Shown piece after piece: positions 51,286-59,783 of a stretch of 64,000 bases of DNA. The translations under genes and the position numbers were made by a program. This DNA is from Lysinibacillus contaminans (GTDB taxonomy: Bacteria; Bacillota; Bacilli; Bacillales_A; Planococcaceae). A model generated the notes under the pieces. That model did not search any database and was not told where the DNA came from. It saw only the letters and a list, made by a program, of their open reading frames with translations. The stretch's first letter is position 1, and each line of letters opens with the position of its first letter. The DNA is taken from NCBI RefSeq assembly GCF_001278945.1, contig NZ_LGRV01000007.1, forward strand, positions 114,842 to 178,841, in the 5' to 3' direction.

Positions 51286-51471
51286 CTATAAAGCTGCTAA
51301 TTGTTTGTTAAGTTCTGCTAATTTTGTTTCCATATTTGCAAGACGTTGTTCAGCTTGTGCCACTTGGTCATTATGACCTGTAGATTCTAGCTTCTCGATA
51401 TCGCCTTGTAAATTTATATAATCCAATTTTAATTCCTTAATTTGATATTGAATTTCACTTTTTGATGGCAT
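51286..51471 (-). CDS. SE1832-like small coiled-coil protein
   Basis: 61 residues, entirely helical with heptad pattern: IQYQIKELKLDYINLQGDIEKLE followed by VAQAEQRLANMETKLAELNKQL. It matches the SE1832 family of conserved Firmicutes proteins of unknown function. ATG after AAGGGAG at a good distance. It lies 90 bp upstream of the ABC-F gene on the same strand and may share its transcript. The aligned heptads predict an antiparallel hairpin or dimer. Confidence 0.75.
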   Translation of the reverse strand: MPSKSEIQYQIKELKLDYINLQGDIEKLESTGHNDQVAQAEQRLANMETKLAELNKQLAAL

Positions 51472-51581
51472 GATACATACTCCCTTATGTGTAAATTAGT
51501 ATGACTAAAGCGATTTAACGCTGTTTGAGTGATCGTGGAAAAATTCTAATATATTGTATCATATCCACACGAAAAGAATCA

Positions 51582-52628
51582 CTATGTTGAAGCGATATTA
51601 TGACGGTCATACGCAAAATCGAGTAGCAGAGCCTCAAGCGTTTCATTATTGCTTGCTAGATTTAGCTGACGTTGCTTTCTAACAGCTCGTTCACTTCTAG
51701 CTTCATGTAAAAGAAACTCCATCACCGCATTTTGGATTTGTGATTGTTTCATTTTACGGCCAAGCCCAAGGTGAATGAAGCCATTATGCTCACGTGGGAA
51801 GGCATGTAATAGCTCTACTTCATTTTGTGCGAGTGTAATACAAGGTACACCATAAGAAGCAATTTTATATGGGGTATAGTTAGCGTTGCAAATAATCACA
51901 TCGGCCTTTGGTAGTAGTTGTAGGAGTGCGTCTTTATCGCGGAGGATAGAGGTATTGCGACGACTGAGTACCATCATTTGTAGATCATCTGTTGCGTGTT
52001 GGTAGCTCTCATCGATTATTACAGTAATTTGAAGTGGAATGTGTAATTGTGTTAGATGTCGAAGTGTACGGTAGGTCAAATTATGCTCGTCCCCATCCTC
52101 AAATGCAACGACTATATGAGGCGGATTCTCTGGGCTTTTGATGTCTGGTAAAGGAGTTGAATGTTTGTATGCTGTTGGTAATGCAAAAGCGAGACTTCCA
52201 CCGATGTAATGCGATGGCAAATAATCTTTTACTTCGTGATAGAGTGATAGCAAAACACAATCACAGGCTTGACCACCTTCACCAAAATCATCGAAATGAA
52301 TAATAGTATTACAAAATGGGCGTAACTTAAGTACTTGCCAGGATTCCGAATTACGACCATCACGTACAATTAAATTAGGTTGTAATGCTTTCATATGTTT
52401 CTGTAGCTGGTCAAAATGGTCGAATAATATGGGTGTTAAATTTTCATTCGTTAAAATTCGAATCGTATCTTTCGAAGGCGTTTTAGCAAATATGAAAACT
52501 TTTTCGTTTGCCAGTAGTTTCGCAAGCGTCGCAACCCGTTCAAAAGGATAAAGTCCTTTTTCTATACAGCTTTCAATAATGAAAACAATCGTCTTTTGGG
52601 GTTTGATTGTTTGAAGTTCGTTATGCAA
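51582..52628 (-). CDS. SpsG/PseG-like glycosyltransferase-fold protein
   Basis: 348 residues with two Rossmann-like halves. The first has KTIVFIIESCIEKGLYPFERVATLAKLLAN, the second ADVIICNANYTPYKIASYGVPCITLAQNEVE, which resembles the nucleotide-binding C-terminal half of GT28-type proteins such as PseG and the spore coat polysaccharide protein SpsG. Likely role: nucleotide-sugar processing for a surface or spore polysaccharide, but the first glycine-rich loop of true PseG hydrolases is not evident. The start is a TTG at 52628 after AAAGGATGGG. No other polysaccharide genes are adjacent. Confidence 0.6.
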   Translation of the reverse strand: MHNELQTIKPQKTIVFIIESCIEKGLYPFERVATLAKLLANEKVFIFAKTPSKDTIRILTNENLTPILFDHFDQLQKHMKALQPNLIVRDGRNSESWQVLKLRPFCNTIIHFDDFGEGGQACDCVLLSLYHEVKDYLPSHYIGGSLAFALPTAYKHSTPLPDIKSPENPPHIVVAFEDGDEHNLTYRTLRHLTQLHIPLQITVIIDESYQHATDDLQMMVLSRRNTSILRDKDALLQLLPKADVIICNANYTPYKIASYGVPCITLAQNEVELLHAFPREHNGFIHLGLGRKMKQSQIQNAVMEFLLHEARSERAVRKQRQLNLASNNETLEALLLDFAYDRHNIAST

Positions 52629-52750
52629 AAGTATCCCATCCTTTCATCTGTCTACTTAAATTATGGTGAAAAAAGGATAAGTATGTGTAAAAATTAATAT
52701 TATCTAAAATATTGCATGATCATCTAACAAAAGTATTAGGGGGAATGGCA

Positions 52751-53599
52751 ATGGGAATGCGTTCAGCAATTGTAGTTGGAGCCACGGGTTTAACGGGTGC
52801 GTCGCTAGTGAAACAGTTATGTGAAAATGAGGAATATATTTCAGTTACCGTTATCGCACGTCGAAAGCCAGATTTTGAGCATCCGAAATTAGAAGTGAAG
52901 ATTCGTGCCTTTAATAGACTGGAGGAAAGTGATATTGAATTTGTGCATGAGCTGTATTGCTGTTTAGGTACAACAATTAAAAAAGCAGGCTCAAAGGAAG
53001 CATTTGAAAAAGTGGATTTCGAATATCCACTCAATATCGCATCGTTAGCGAAGAAGCGTGGTATTCCACACATGCTTGTTATCTCAGCTATGGGGGCTAA
53101 CGAAAATTCGCCGTTTTATTATAATCGTGTGAAGGGGAAGCTCGAGCGTGATTTAATAGAGCTTAACTTACAGCGTTTATCGATTATTCGTCCTTCTTTA
53201 TTGGTAGGAAATCGAGATGATTTTCGTTTTGGTGAAAAAGTGGGAGAAGCTGTTTTAAAGATAGCGAAGCCATTTTTAGTGGGGCCATTAAAACGTTCAC
53301 GTGCCATTGAAGCATCGCAGGTGGCCAAGGCTATGATTGTCATCGCATTACATGGAAAGAAGCAGCCGGTGACGATTTATCCTTCGCAGGAGCTAGCGTT
53401 AATGGATTTTCCGGAAATTAAAGAAGAGAATTCGCAGGATCATTTGTTTAATTGGGATAAACGAAAATCAGGTGAAGCTATCGAAGATAAGGAAAAGTTA
53501 AACCGTGACGTTGTTATTAACCGCGACAAGTATAAAATAGAAGAAACGGTTGTAGATAAGGATGTACATTTTAAACAACGAAAGAAAGATGATGAATAG
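52751..53599 (+). CDS. NAD(P)-binding Rossmann protein (HTATIP2/YLBE-like)
   Basis: About 282 residues. The dinucleotide-binding loop is IVVGATGLTGASLVKQL, followed by TVIARRKPDF. CCLGTTIKKAGSKEAFEKVDFEYPLNIA, MLVISAMGANENSPFYYNRVKGKLERDL (with the SDR-type Y-x-x-x-K) and LSIIRPSLLVGNRDDFR are typical of atypical SDRs related to HTATIP2. The last 70 residues are a charged tail (KSGEAIEDKEKLNRDVVINR...) unusual for the family. Of several ATGs, 52751 is seven bases after AGGGGG. Substrate unknown. Confidence 0.85.
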   Translation: MGMRSAIVVGATGLTGASLVKQLCENEEYISVTVIARRKPDFEHPKLEVKIRAFNRLEESDIEFVHELYCCLGTTIKKAGSKEAFEKVDFEYPLNIASLAKKRGIPHMLVISAMGANENSPFYYNRVKGKLERDLIELNLQRLSIIRPSLLVGNRDDFRFGEKVGEAVLKIAKPFLVGPLKRSRAIEASQVAKAMIVIALHGKKQPVTIYPSQELALMDFPEIKEENSQDHLFNWDKRKSGEAIEDKEKLNRDVVINRDKYKIEETVVDKDVHFKQRKKDDE

Positions 53600-53673
53600 T
53601 AGGTATCAAAATAAAATATCAAATAATTTTGCTTCTTTACTATAAACAGGGGATGAAATTTGGTTCAAGAGCT

Positions 53674-54077
53674 TGTTGCTTGGAGTCAAGGTTGGGCGAG
53701 TATAGCTGACGGCATTCATCTTTCGCTACAGAGTAAAGCTTCCTGAGAGATTTGCGGCTCATGAGACGCCTCAGGAAAGCGCCCAACGAGGGCACTGAAA
53801 AACTCTAAAGTTGAAATTTTTCATCGTAATTATTTGTAGGAGCATTACATTTTTATTAAGGATTTAGCGCGGCGGCGTGAGACTCCTGCGGGAAAGCGAG
53901 GCAGACGAGACCCCGCACGAAGCGAAGCGCAGGAGGAGGCTCGTCGCTCGCCCGCGGAAAGCGAACGCCAGAGCGCTAAATCCTAATGATTGATTTTTAT
54001 TAGAGTTTTATTGAGAGAACTACTTTTCAGTGCCCTCCGCCGTAACGAAAATTAACCCTAAATTATAGTGATGAACC
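53674..54077 (+). repeat. Family A repeat split by an inserted element
   Basis: The left part (53674-53787) contains TTGGAGTCAAGGTTGGGCGA, GCGGCTCATGAGACGC and GGAAAGCGCCCAAC. The right part (54038-54077) continues CGCCGTAACGAAAATTAAC and ends GTGATGAAC, exactly the outer end seen in the 48048 copy. The two halves together reproduce the repeat, interrupted by 250 bp. The 609-bp spacer 53600-54208 holds no gene. Confidence 0.65.
53788..54037. mobile_element. 250-bp MITE-like element with 14-bp terminal inverted repeats
   Basis: GAGGGCACTGAAAA (53788-53801) is perfectly inverted as TTTTCAGTGCCCTC (54024-54037). A second pair, AAAACTCTAA (53799-53808) and TTAGAGTTTT (54000-54009), lies inside. 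The centre is another family A repeat bounded by GGATTTAGCGC (53860-53870) and GCGCTAAATCC (53973-53983), containing GACTCCTGCGGGAAAGCGAG and CCCGCGGAAAGCG. No coding capacity and no clear target-site duplication. It sits inside the split repeat described above. Confidence 0.6.
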
Positions 54078-54208
54078 AGAATTTTTGAAAACGAAGATCA
54101 TTCCGTCTAAAGGCTGAATTTATGTTTTTGGCTTCTAAGCTTCTTTTCGCGCCTTCCATCATTTGTTACAATGTTATGGTAGAAAACAAAGGTGGAGGCA
54201 AATTACAT

Positions 54209-54763
54209 ATGAAAATTTTACTCGTAGATGGCACAATGTTTGGTCGTAAAACAGGTGCTATTTTAGAGCAAGTTGAGCAATACATTAAGGAATTTGATGC
54301 TAGTTTGGAATTAGAAATTATGTATTTCAGTGAATATAAGCATCAAATTGTAGATGGTTCGCCATTAAATGATGATATGCAAACAATGATTCAAAAATTT
54401 GAAGAAGCAGATGCGTATATTATTGCAACGCCGATTTTCCAAGCGTCTATTCCAGGTGTATTGAAGAATGCATTTGATTTCTTACATCCCAAAACAATGC
54501 GTTATAAACCAGTATCAATTGTTGCCAATGGGGGTACATATCAGCACCATTTAGTAGTAGAAAATCAGTTAAAACCTATTTTAGACTACTTCCGTGCTCT
54601 AGTAACACCAAACTATGTGTATACACACACATCTCATTTTGATGCAGATAATAAGATTGTAGACCAAGATGTTCACAATCGTTTACGCGAAATGGCTCGT
54701 GTTTTCGTACAATATTGCGAAATGAGCAAAACACTATCTAAAGAGACGATTGACCAACACTAA
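54209..54763 (+). CDS. NADPH-dependent FMN reductase family flavoprotein
   Basis: 184 residues, flavodoxin-like. MKILLVDGTMFGRKTGAILEQV is the first strand and FMN-phosphate loop, IIATPIFQASIPGVLKNAFDFL the second FMN loop with the family pattern TPxYxxSxPGxLKNxxD, and VANGGTYQHHLVVENQLKPIL the third. It likely reduces FMN, azo compounds or quinones with NADPH. ATG at 54209 is ten bases after GGTGGAGG. An in-frame extension to 54122 precedes the ribosome binding site and is not used. It has its own terminator. Confidence 0.88.
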   Translation: MKILLVDGTMFGRKTGAILEQVEQYIKEFDASLELEIMYFSEYKHQIVDGSPLNDDMQTMIQKFEEADAYIIATPIFQASIPGVLKNAFDFLHPKTMRYKPVSIVANGGTYQHHLVVENQLKPILDYFRALVTPNYVYTHTSHFDADNKIVDQDVHNRLREMARVFVQYCEMSKTLSKETIDQH

Positions 54764-54774
54764 TGAAAATAACC

Positions 54775-54818
54775 GTCCCTTGTGCAGTGGAAGTAAATCA
54801 CTGTGCAGGGGATTTTTC
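54775..54818 (+). terminator. Terminator
   Basis: TCCCTTGTGCAGTG and CACTGTGCAGGGGA arms, then TTTTTC. Confidence 0.88.
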
Positions 54819-54883
54819 ATGCTAGTTAACGTCATAAATTATGATAAAATAGAGCTTTAGTGAATCGAAAAGGAGGGCTGCTT

Positions 54884-57800
54884 GTGCAGGACATTGCTTT
54901 ACTAGAAAAACAACGGTGTAGCCTCATTTTGACGAATAAGGCGAAAGAAGCGATAGAGGAATGCTCTGCAAATGAGCATGCCTTTTTTACGTTACAAAAA
55001 ACAATCACTGTCTATATTGAAAAAAGAAAGGCAAAAACACCTGGCGAAACGTTTTTGTCGATTTTTTTTGATGATGAGCAGAATGAAAAATTAACAGACG
55101 TACTCGCTGGAAAAACAGCCATTATGGACTGTGTTCTTAAAGTAGAGGGTTTACTCGCAACGAATATTCGCTTCGTGCATATGCGAGGGCCTGTCAGTAC
55201 CAATCGTCGTTTAGCGGCAGCTTTGCAATTTGTAACCAAGCCAAATAACGGGGCTGGTATTCCACTTGATCTGCATACGAAAATACGTGAGCTTCCTATT
55301 GCCGAAGAACGTACAGAATACGTAAAGAAGAGGATTGCAAGTTGGGAAGGATATTTAAAAATCCAAGAACGCGACGCAACGATTGATGACATTCAAAGTG
55401 AATTTAAACAATTCTATTACAATGAAGATTTCACGCGTCTCACACTTATTTGCCCATATATAAAAGCGAAAGAATGGAAGCAACTTGAAGGTTTAAGTGT
55501 CAGCATTCAAGGTGTACGCGGGGAAATAGGCCAGGTGTTAAAGGCGAGTGCACAAAAGCAATCAGTGGAAATTGATTTAAAGCCTTTTGCACAGGACCAA
55601 GCACGTAAAGATCAGCTGAATCTTCGCTCAAAGCAGGCGAGTTTTAGTAACTTTGCGACACTGAGTCAAATTCGGCGCTTACGCAATGGCTTCACAAAAC
55701 TTGAAAAGGGTGAGGCAGTAAATTCGAACTTAGAGACGATATTATTTGAAAAGCGTCCAACTGTTCGAACGGCAGCTTTACGTGATGATATAGAGTTTCA
55801 TAATAACTTAAATGAATATCAACAAAAAGCAGTCATTGGTGCATTATCTGTTGAAGATTTATATGTTATTCAAGGTCCACCAGGTACTGGGAAAACAACG
55901 GTTATTTCGGAAATTTGTCAGCAGAATGTAAAAGCGGGTTTAAAAACACTTGTTGCCTCACAGTCAAATTTAGCAGTAGATAATGCATTAGGTCGCCTTC
56001 TATCCAATCAGGAAATCCGAATATTACGTTATGGTCGTACGGAAAGTATCGAAGAAGAAGGCAAAAAATTCATCGAAGAAAACGTTGCTCTGCATTGGCG
56101 TGAGCAAACACTTATTGCCGTTGAAGAGGAAATTGCATCTTTCACAGACCGTGAACAGGAACTGCAAGCGAGTATTGCAAAAGCAAAAGATGAATTAGCA
56201 AAACTAGAGGTATGGCTAGAAGAAATAGCGCAGGAAATCCAAGCTAAGGAACAGGCTGCCATTGATGAACCTCTTTTACAACAAGAAATTCAAGAGCTTA
56301 AAAAACAGCTTAAAGCGTCTAAAACAGAGCAACAAGAATGTGAAGTGCAAAAAGAGCATTACGAGAAACAGCTCGCTCAAATCGAACCTGTTGTGCAAGC
56401 ATTCGAGAAAACACTTTCTGAAAACCCATCACTGGAACAATTACAGCTTACATTACAAGAACTAACGCAAAAAATCGAACAGTGGCAATCTGCAATTCAA
56501 TATAAAGAATTACAAGAACAGAAACAGCAGATGGCCGAACAGTTCCAGGATCTTCAGCAAAATTATGAAGAAGAGAATAATCGCCTTCTACTCATGAAAG
56601 AAGCAGAAAAATACGTCGATACATTAACTACCTATGATAGAATTCAACGTTTTTTACAGCATTATATGATTCGACCATCGCATGTATTAGCGCAACAAAT
56701 TGGACGATTACAGCATTTAGAAGATGCCAAGGATTTAGAGGCGTGGGCAACTATCAACACACGTTTGCAAAAAGCGATTGCTAAGCTTGAAGCATTGTTA
56801 ACACCAGAAGCAAAGGAACGAGCACTGACAAAAAGCCGTCAGCAACCTGTGCAGTCATTTTCGCTACAAAATTTAAATGGTGTTTTTACCGATTTAAATG
56901 CAGCCTTCCAGGAGAACCAGCAGCCAACAACAGCGCAAATGGAACGTTTTTTATTAGGGCTTTATATGCGACGCGATTTTGTATGGCAAAAGGGTGTTGC
57001 TTTAAAAAAACAGCAAGACCACAAAGACCAAGAATTCGCAGCAATACGTCAAAATGTAGCCAGCTTATTGCACCAGGAATGTGCGATTTCAAACTTCAAT
57101 GTGCAAAGTATGCATCGTCAATTACAACCATATGCTGAGCACACGACGCGCCTTCAACAATTAGCAGAAACACTGCAAACTCAATGTGGCGTAATACCTG
57201 AAGAGACAGTCGCCCAATTAAAAGGCTTTGTGTCAGAGTCACAACGTGAGATTCAAGCGACAAAGCAAAAAATACAAGTTGTTGAACAAGCCAATGCGCA
57301 ACTCGTGCCAAAGCGTGCATTACTACAAACGGCACAGACTAGCTTGCAAGATGTCGAACAACAACTGGCACAGATAGAGGAAACCATAAAGGACATCAAC
57401 GTGTCAGGTTTGAAAAAAGAGAAGCAACTGAAGGCAATAACAGAGCTATTACAATCGACACCAGAACGTACGCATGAAGAAGTATCAGAAGCAATTGTAG
57501 TGGCAAAGAAAGGTTTAGAAGAGCTAAGCCGTAAAGAAAAGCAATTACCTCTGCGTCAAAAATTACAAGAACAGTGGCGTGAAAAGCTACAAAATGCAAC
57601 GGAATACGATTTAGATGAAATTCGTAAATTGTACGTGCGTCACGCAAATGTTATTGGGACAACTTGTGTAGCTTCTGCAAGTAAAGAGTTTATGGAAAAC
57701 TATCCAACATTCGATGTCGTGATTATTGATGAGGTATCGAAGGCAACTCCACCAGAATTACTTTTACCGATGTTAAAAGGGAAGAAAATTATTTTAGTGG

Positions 57801-58672
57801 GCGATCATCACCAATTACCACCACTATTAGGTGACGATACGCTTGAAGAAACGTTGAAGTCAATGCTGGATGAAAATCCGAATTTTGATGGGGCGCAGGA
57901 ACTGAAAAGTCTTTTACGTGAATCGTTGTTTGAGCGATTATTCAATAATTTACCGGCAACACATAAACAAATGCTGGCTATCCAGTATCGTATGCATGAA
58001 AAAATTATGAATAGTATTACGCCATTTTATGAACAAGAGGAAAGCGGTTTACGATGTGGTCTCCCGGATTCCGATGTAGCACGTGATCATTGCTTAGAAG
58101 GTCAATTTGTAAGTCGTGATGATCATTTAATGTGGATTGATATTCCGGATGAGAAGCCATACTTTGAGGAGCAAATGAAGGGCGGCACAAGCCGTTATAA
58201 TGAAGGTGAACTGCAAACAATTCGCCGTATTTTAACGGATTTAAATAAAGCGGTTCTAAACGCTAAAGAAGCGGGAAGAATTCCAAAGGATGTACAAAAA
58301 AGTGTTGGGGTTATTAGTTTTTACGGGGAGCAAGTGAAGAAAATCAATCGCCTCATACAGCAGGAATTAAATTTACCGCATTTGCAGTTTAGAACAGGGA
58401 CTGTTGATAAGTTTCAGGGTATGGAAATGGACGTTATTTTGGTGAGTATGGTACGTAACTCGCTAAAAGGTGGTGATATTGGCTTTGCGCGAGATTATCG
58501 ACGTGTCAATGTAGCACTTTCTCGTGCGCGTGAGCTACTAATGCTCGTTGGTAGTGCAGATATGTTTGCGAAGCGAGCCAAACATCCAGATACGCGTGAA
58601 ATGTATAGTAGACTGCTGACAACAGTAAAATCTTACAATGGCTTGCGCGACCATGAAGGATTGGTGAAGTAG
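54884..58672 (+). CDS. Giant SF1 (UPF1/DNA2-like) helicase with long coiled-coil insertion
   Basis: About 1262 residues. An uncharacterised N-terminal region (about 1-300) precedes the helicase core. Motif I is YVIQGPPGTGKTTVI near residue 331, with the DNA2/NAM7-type Q motif region LNEYQQKAV just before. About 500 residues (430-930) of Gln/Glu/Lys-rich coiled coil separate motif I from motif II, DVVIIDEVSKATPPE near 947. The C-terminal half has ILVGDHHQLPPLLGDD, IQYRMHEKI near 1033, VDKFQGMEMDVILVSMVR and RVNVALSRAREL near 1209. All ATPase motifs are intact. GTG at 54884 follows AAGGAGGG. It is coupled to the next gene and has no standard housekeeping neighbours. Confidence 0.88.
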   Translation: MQDIALLEKQRCSLILTNKAKEAIEECSANEHAFFTLQKTITVYIEKRKAKTPGETFLSIFFDDEQNEKLTDVLAGKTAIMDCVLKVEGLLATNIRFVHMRGPVSTNRRLAAALQFVTKPNNGAGIPLDLHTKIRELPIAEERTEYVKKRIASWEGYLKIQERDATIDDIQSEFKQFYYNEDFTRLTLICPYIKAKEWKQLEGLSVSIQGVRGEIGQVLKASAQKQSVEIDLKPFAQDQARKDQLNLRSKQASFSNFATLSQIRRLRNGFTKLEKGEAVNSNLETILFEKRPTVRTAALRDDIEFHNNLNEYQQKAVIGALSVEDLYVIQGPPGTGKTTVISEICQQNVKAGLKTLVASQSNLAVDNALGRLLSNQEIRILRYGRTESIEEEGKKFIEENVALHWREQTLIAVEEEIASFTDREQELQASIAKAKDELAKLEVWLEEIAQEIQAKEQAAIDEPLLQQEIQELKKQLKASKTEQQECEVQKEHYEKQLAQIEPVVQAFEKTLSENPSLEQLQLTLQELTQKIEQWQSAIQYKELQEQKQQMAEQFQDLQQNYEEENNRLLLMKEAEKYVDTLTTYDRIQRFLQHYMIRPSHVLAQQIGRLQHLEDAKDLEAWATINTRLQKAIAKLEALLTPEAKERALTKSRQQPVQSFSLQNLNGVFTDLNAAFQENQQPTTAQMERFLLGLYMRRDFVWQKGVALKKQQDHKDQEFAAIRQNVASLLHQECAISNFNVQSMHRQLQPYAEHTTRLQQLAETLQTQCGVIPEETVAQLKGFVSESQREIQATKQKIQVVEQANAQLVPKRALLQTAQTSLQDVEQQLAQIEETIKDINVSGLKKEKQLKAITELLQSTPERTHEEVSEAIVVAKKGLEELSRKEKQLPLRQKLQEQWREKLQNATEYDLDEIRKLYVRHANVIGTTCVASASKEFMENYPTFDVVIIDEVSKATPPELLLPMLKGKKIILVGDHHQLPPLLGDDTLEETLKSMLDENPNFDGAQELKSLLRESLFERLFNNLPATHKQMLAIQYRMHEKIMNSITPFYEQEESGLRCGLPDSDVARDHCLEGQFVSRDDHLMWIDIPDEKPYFEEQMKGGTSRYNEGELQTIRRILTDLNKAVLNAKEAGRIPKDVQKSVGVISFYGEQVKKINRLIQQELNLPHLQFRTGTVDKFQGMEMDVILVSMVRNSLKGGDIGFARDYRRVNVALSRARELLMLVGSADMFAKRAKHPDTREMYSRLLTTVKSYNGLRDHEGLVK

Positions 58673-58673
58673 A

Positions 58674-59435
58674 ATGGCGAAATTACAGCAACGTTTAGAA
58701 AAGGAAATTCAGCAAAATCACCAAGTGAAGATTGTTGAACGTAACCAATGGTGTATACCGGTTCGTACAGTTGAGGTAACATACGAACCCATTCGTCGCT
58801 CTACAATGGACGTACTAATGAAAATGCTCCTTATAAGTATGCAGGAAGCGGATTTTCGTGATGCCAAGGAGCTAAGTGAATTACTACTAGTAGATCCACT
58901 TTTTATCCACGATTTAGTATCGATTATGTTGCGTGTACGCTTAATTGAAAAGGTCGATGATTATTATCGTCTAACTACAAAGGGTACGGTGCAATTAGAG
59001 CGAGGGATTTTTGAAGAAGAGTTAGATTTAAAGACGGCGAGTTTATTGTATAGTCCATGTCATGAAGCTTTTTTAAGCGGAGATCTAGAGAGCATAGAGG
59101 AATTTGATGAATTGCCACCGCTTTATCGTTATATCGATGAAGAGGCGGAGCAAAAAGATTCATTTGAAGAACATATGCTTATCGAGGCACTCACGAAAGA
59201 GGATGATGTAGAGGAAGATACATCTTCTGTCTCTCAAACAATCATTTCAAAAATTGCTTCTTCAGCTGCCACGCAAATTAATGACATTCCTTGCTTTGAA
59301 TTTATTGTCTATGATAAAGCACAGGATATTTATTTTGCACGCGTGTGGAATACATTGTTAGCGCACTGGGATGAAGTGTTAGAGCAACAATTGACTGAAA
59401 AAGAGCGACTGAAATGGCGAGAGAATAATAACTAA
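58674..59435 (+). CDS. Winged-helix-like partner protein of the helicase
   Basis: 253 residues, no family recognised. The ATG is two bases after the helicase stop, without a strong ribosome binding site, so it depends on translation of the helicase. Residues about 43-110 read like a winged helix (DVLMKMLLISMQEADFRDAK, then LSELLLVDPLFIHDLVSIML, then YYRLTTKGTVQLE as wing). The middle is very acidic (FDELPPLYRYIDEEAEQ, KEDDVEEDTS) and the end may form a second small domain (CFEFIVYDKAQDIYFARVW). It may recruit the helicase to DNA or to another complex. A terminator follows. Confidence 0.75.
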   Translation: MAKLQQRLEKEIQQNHQVKIVERNQWCIPVRTVEVTYEPIRRSTMDVLMKMLLISMQEADFRDAKELSELLLVDPLFIHDLVSIMLRVRLIEKVDDYYRLTTKGTVQLERGIFEEELDLKTASLLYSPCHEAFLSGDLESIEEFDELPPLYRYIDEEAEQKDSFEEHMLIEALTKEDDVEEDTSSVSQTIISKIASSAATQINDIPCFEFIVYDKAQDIYFARVWNTLLAHWDEVLEQQLTEKERLKWRENNN

Positions 59436-59442
59436 AAAATAA

Positions 59443-59491
59443 GAGGCTGTTATGAAAATCGATGGACCGATTTTTATAACAGCCTTTTTAT
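59443..59491 (+). terminator. Terminator of the helicase operon
   Basis: AGGCTGTTATGAAAATCG pairs with CGATTTTTATAACAGCCT, then TTTT. Confidence 0.92.
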
Positions 59492-59592
59492 ATGAATCAC
59501 TTCAGGTGTATTGATTAGGGGAATATTAGGTTGTTATTTGTGTAAGAATTACTTGTTTTTTATTCAATACTAGCATTTGTCCTGCATTTTTT

Positions 59593-59722
59593 GTTGATTG
59601 TAGCGGAGGGTGCTCGACTCCTGCGGGAAATGCAAGCGAACCGAGACCCTGGACTGAGCATCGCGAAGGAAGCGGCTCGGTGCTTGCCCGCGGAAAGCGA
59701 GCTCCCGTAGCGGAAATCAACC
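59593..59722 (+). repeat. Dispersed GC-rich palindromic repeat (family A), full copy
   Basis: Starts GTTGATTGTAGCGGAGGG, contains GACTCCTGCGGGAAA, CGAGACCC, GCGGCTCGG and CCCGCGGAAAGCGAG, and ends GTAGCGGAAATCAACC. The ends are inverted repeats. It occupies the spacer between the helicase operon and the chemoreceptor gene; the rest of 59436-59783 holds only the terminator. Confidence 0.8.
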
Positions 59723-59783
59723 ACCCGCTTTAATAGTAATGGTTAAAGTTGGTTAATAAACACGCCTGGAATCACTTATTTGA

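Noticed and set aside
54122..54208. N-terminal extension of the flavin reductase
   Set aside because: The GGTGGAGG ribosome binding site at 54191-54198 is inside the extension and points to the ATG at 54209, where similarity to flavodoxin-like proteins begins.
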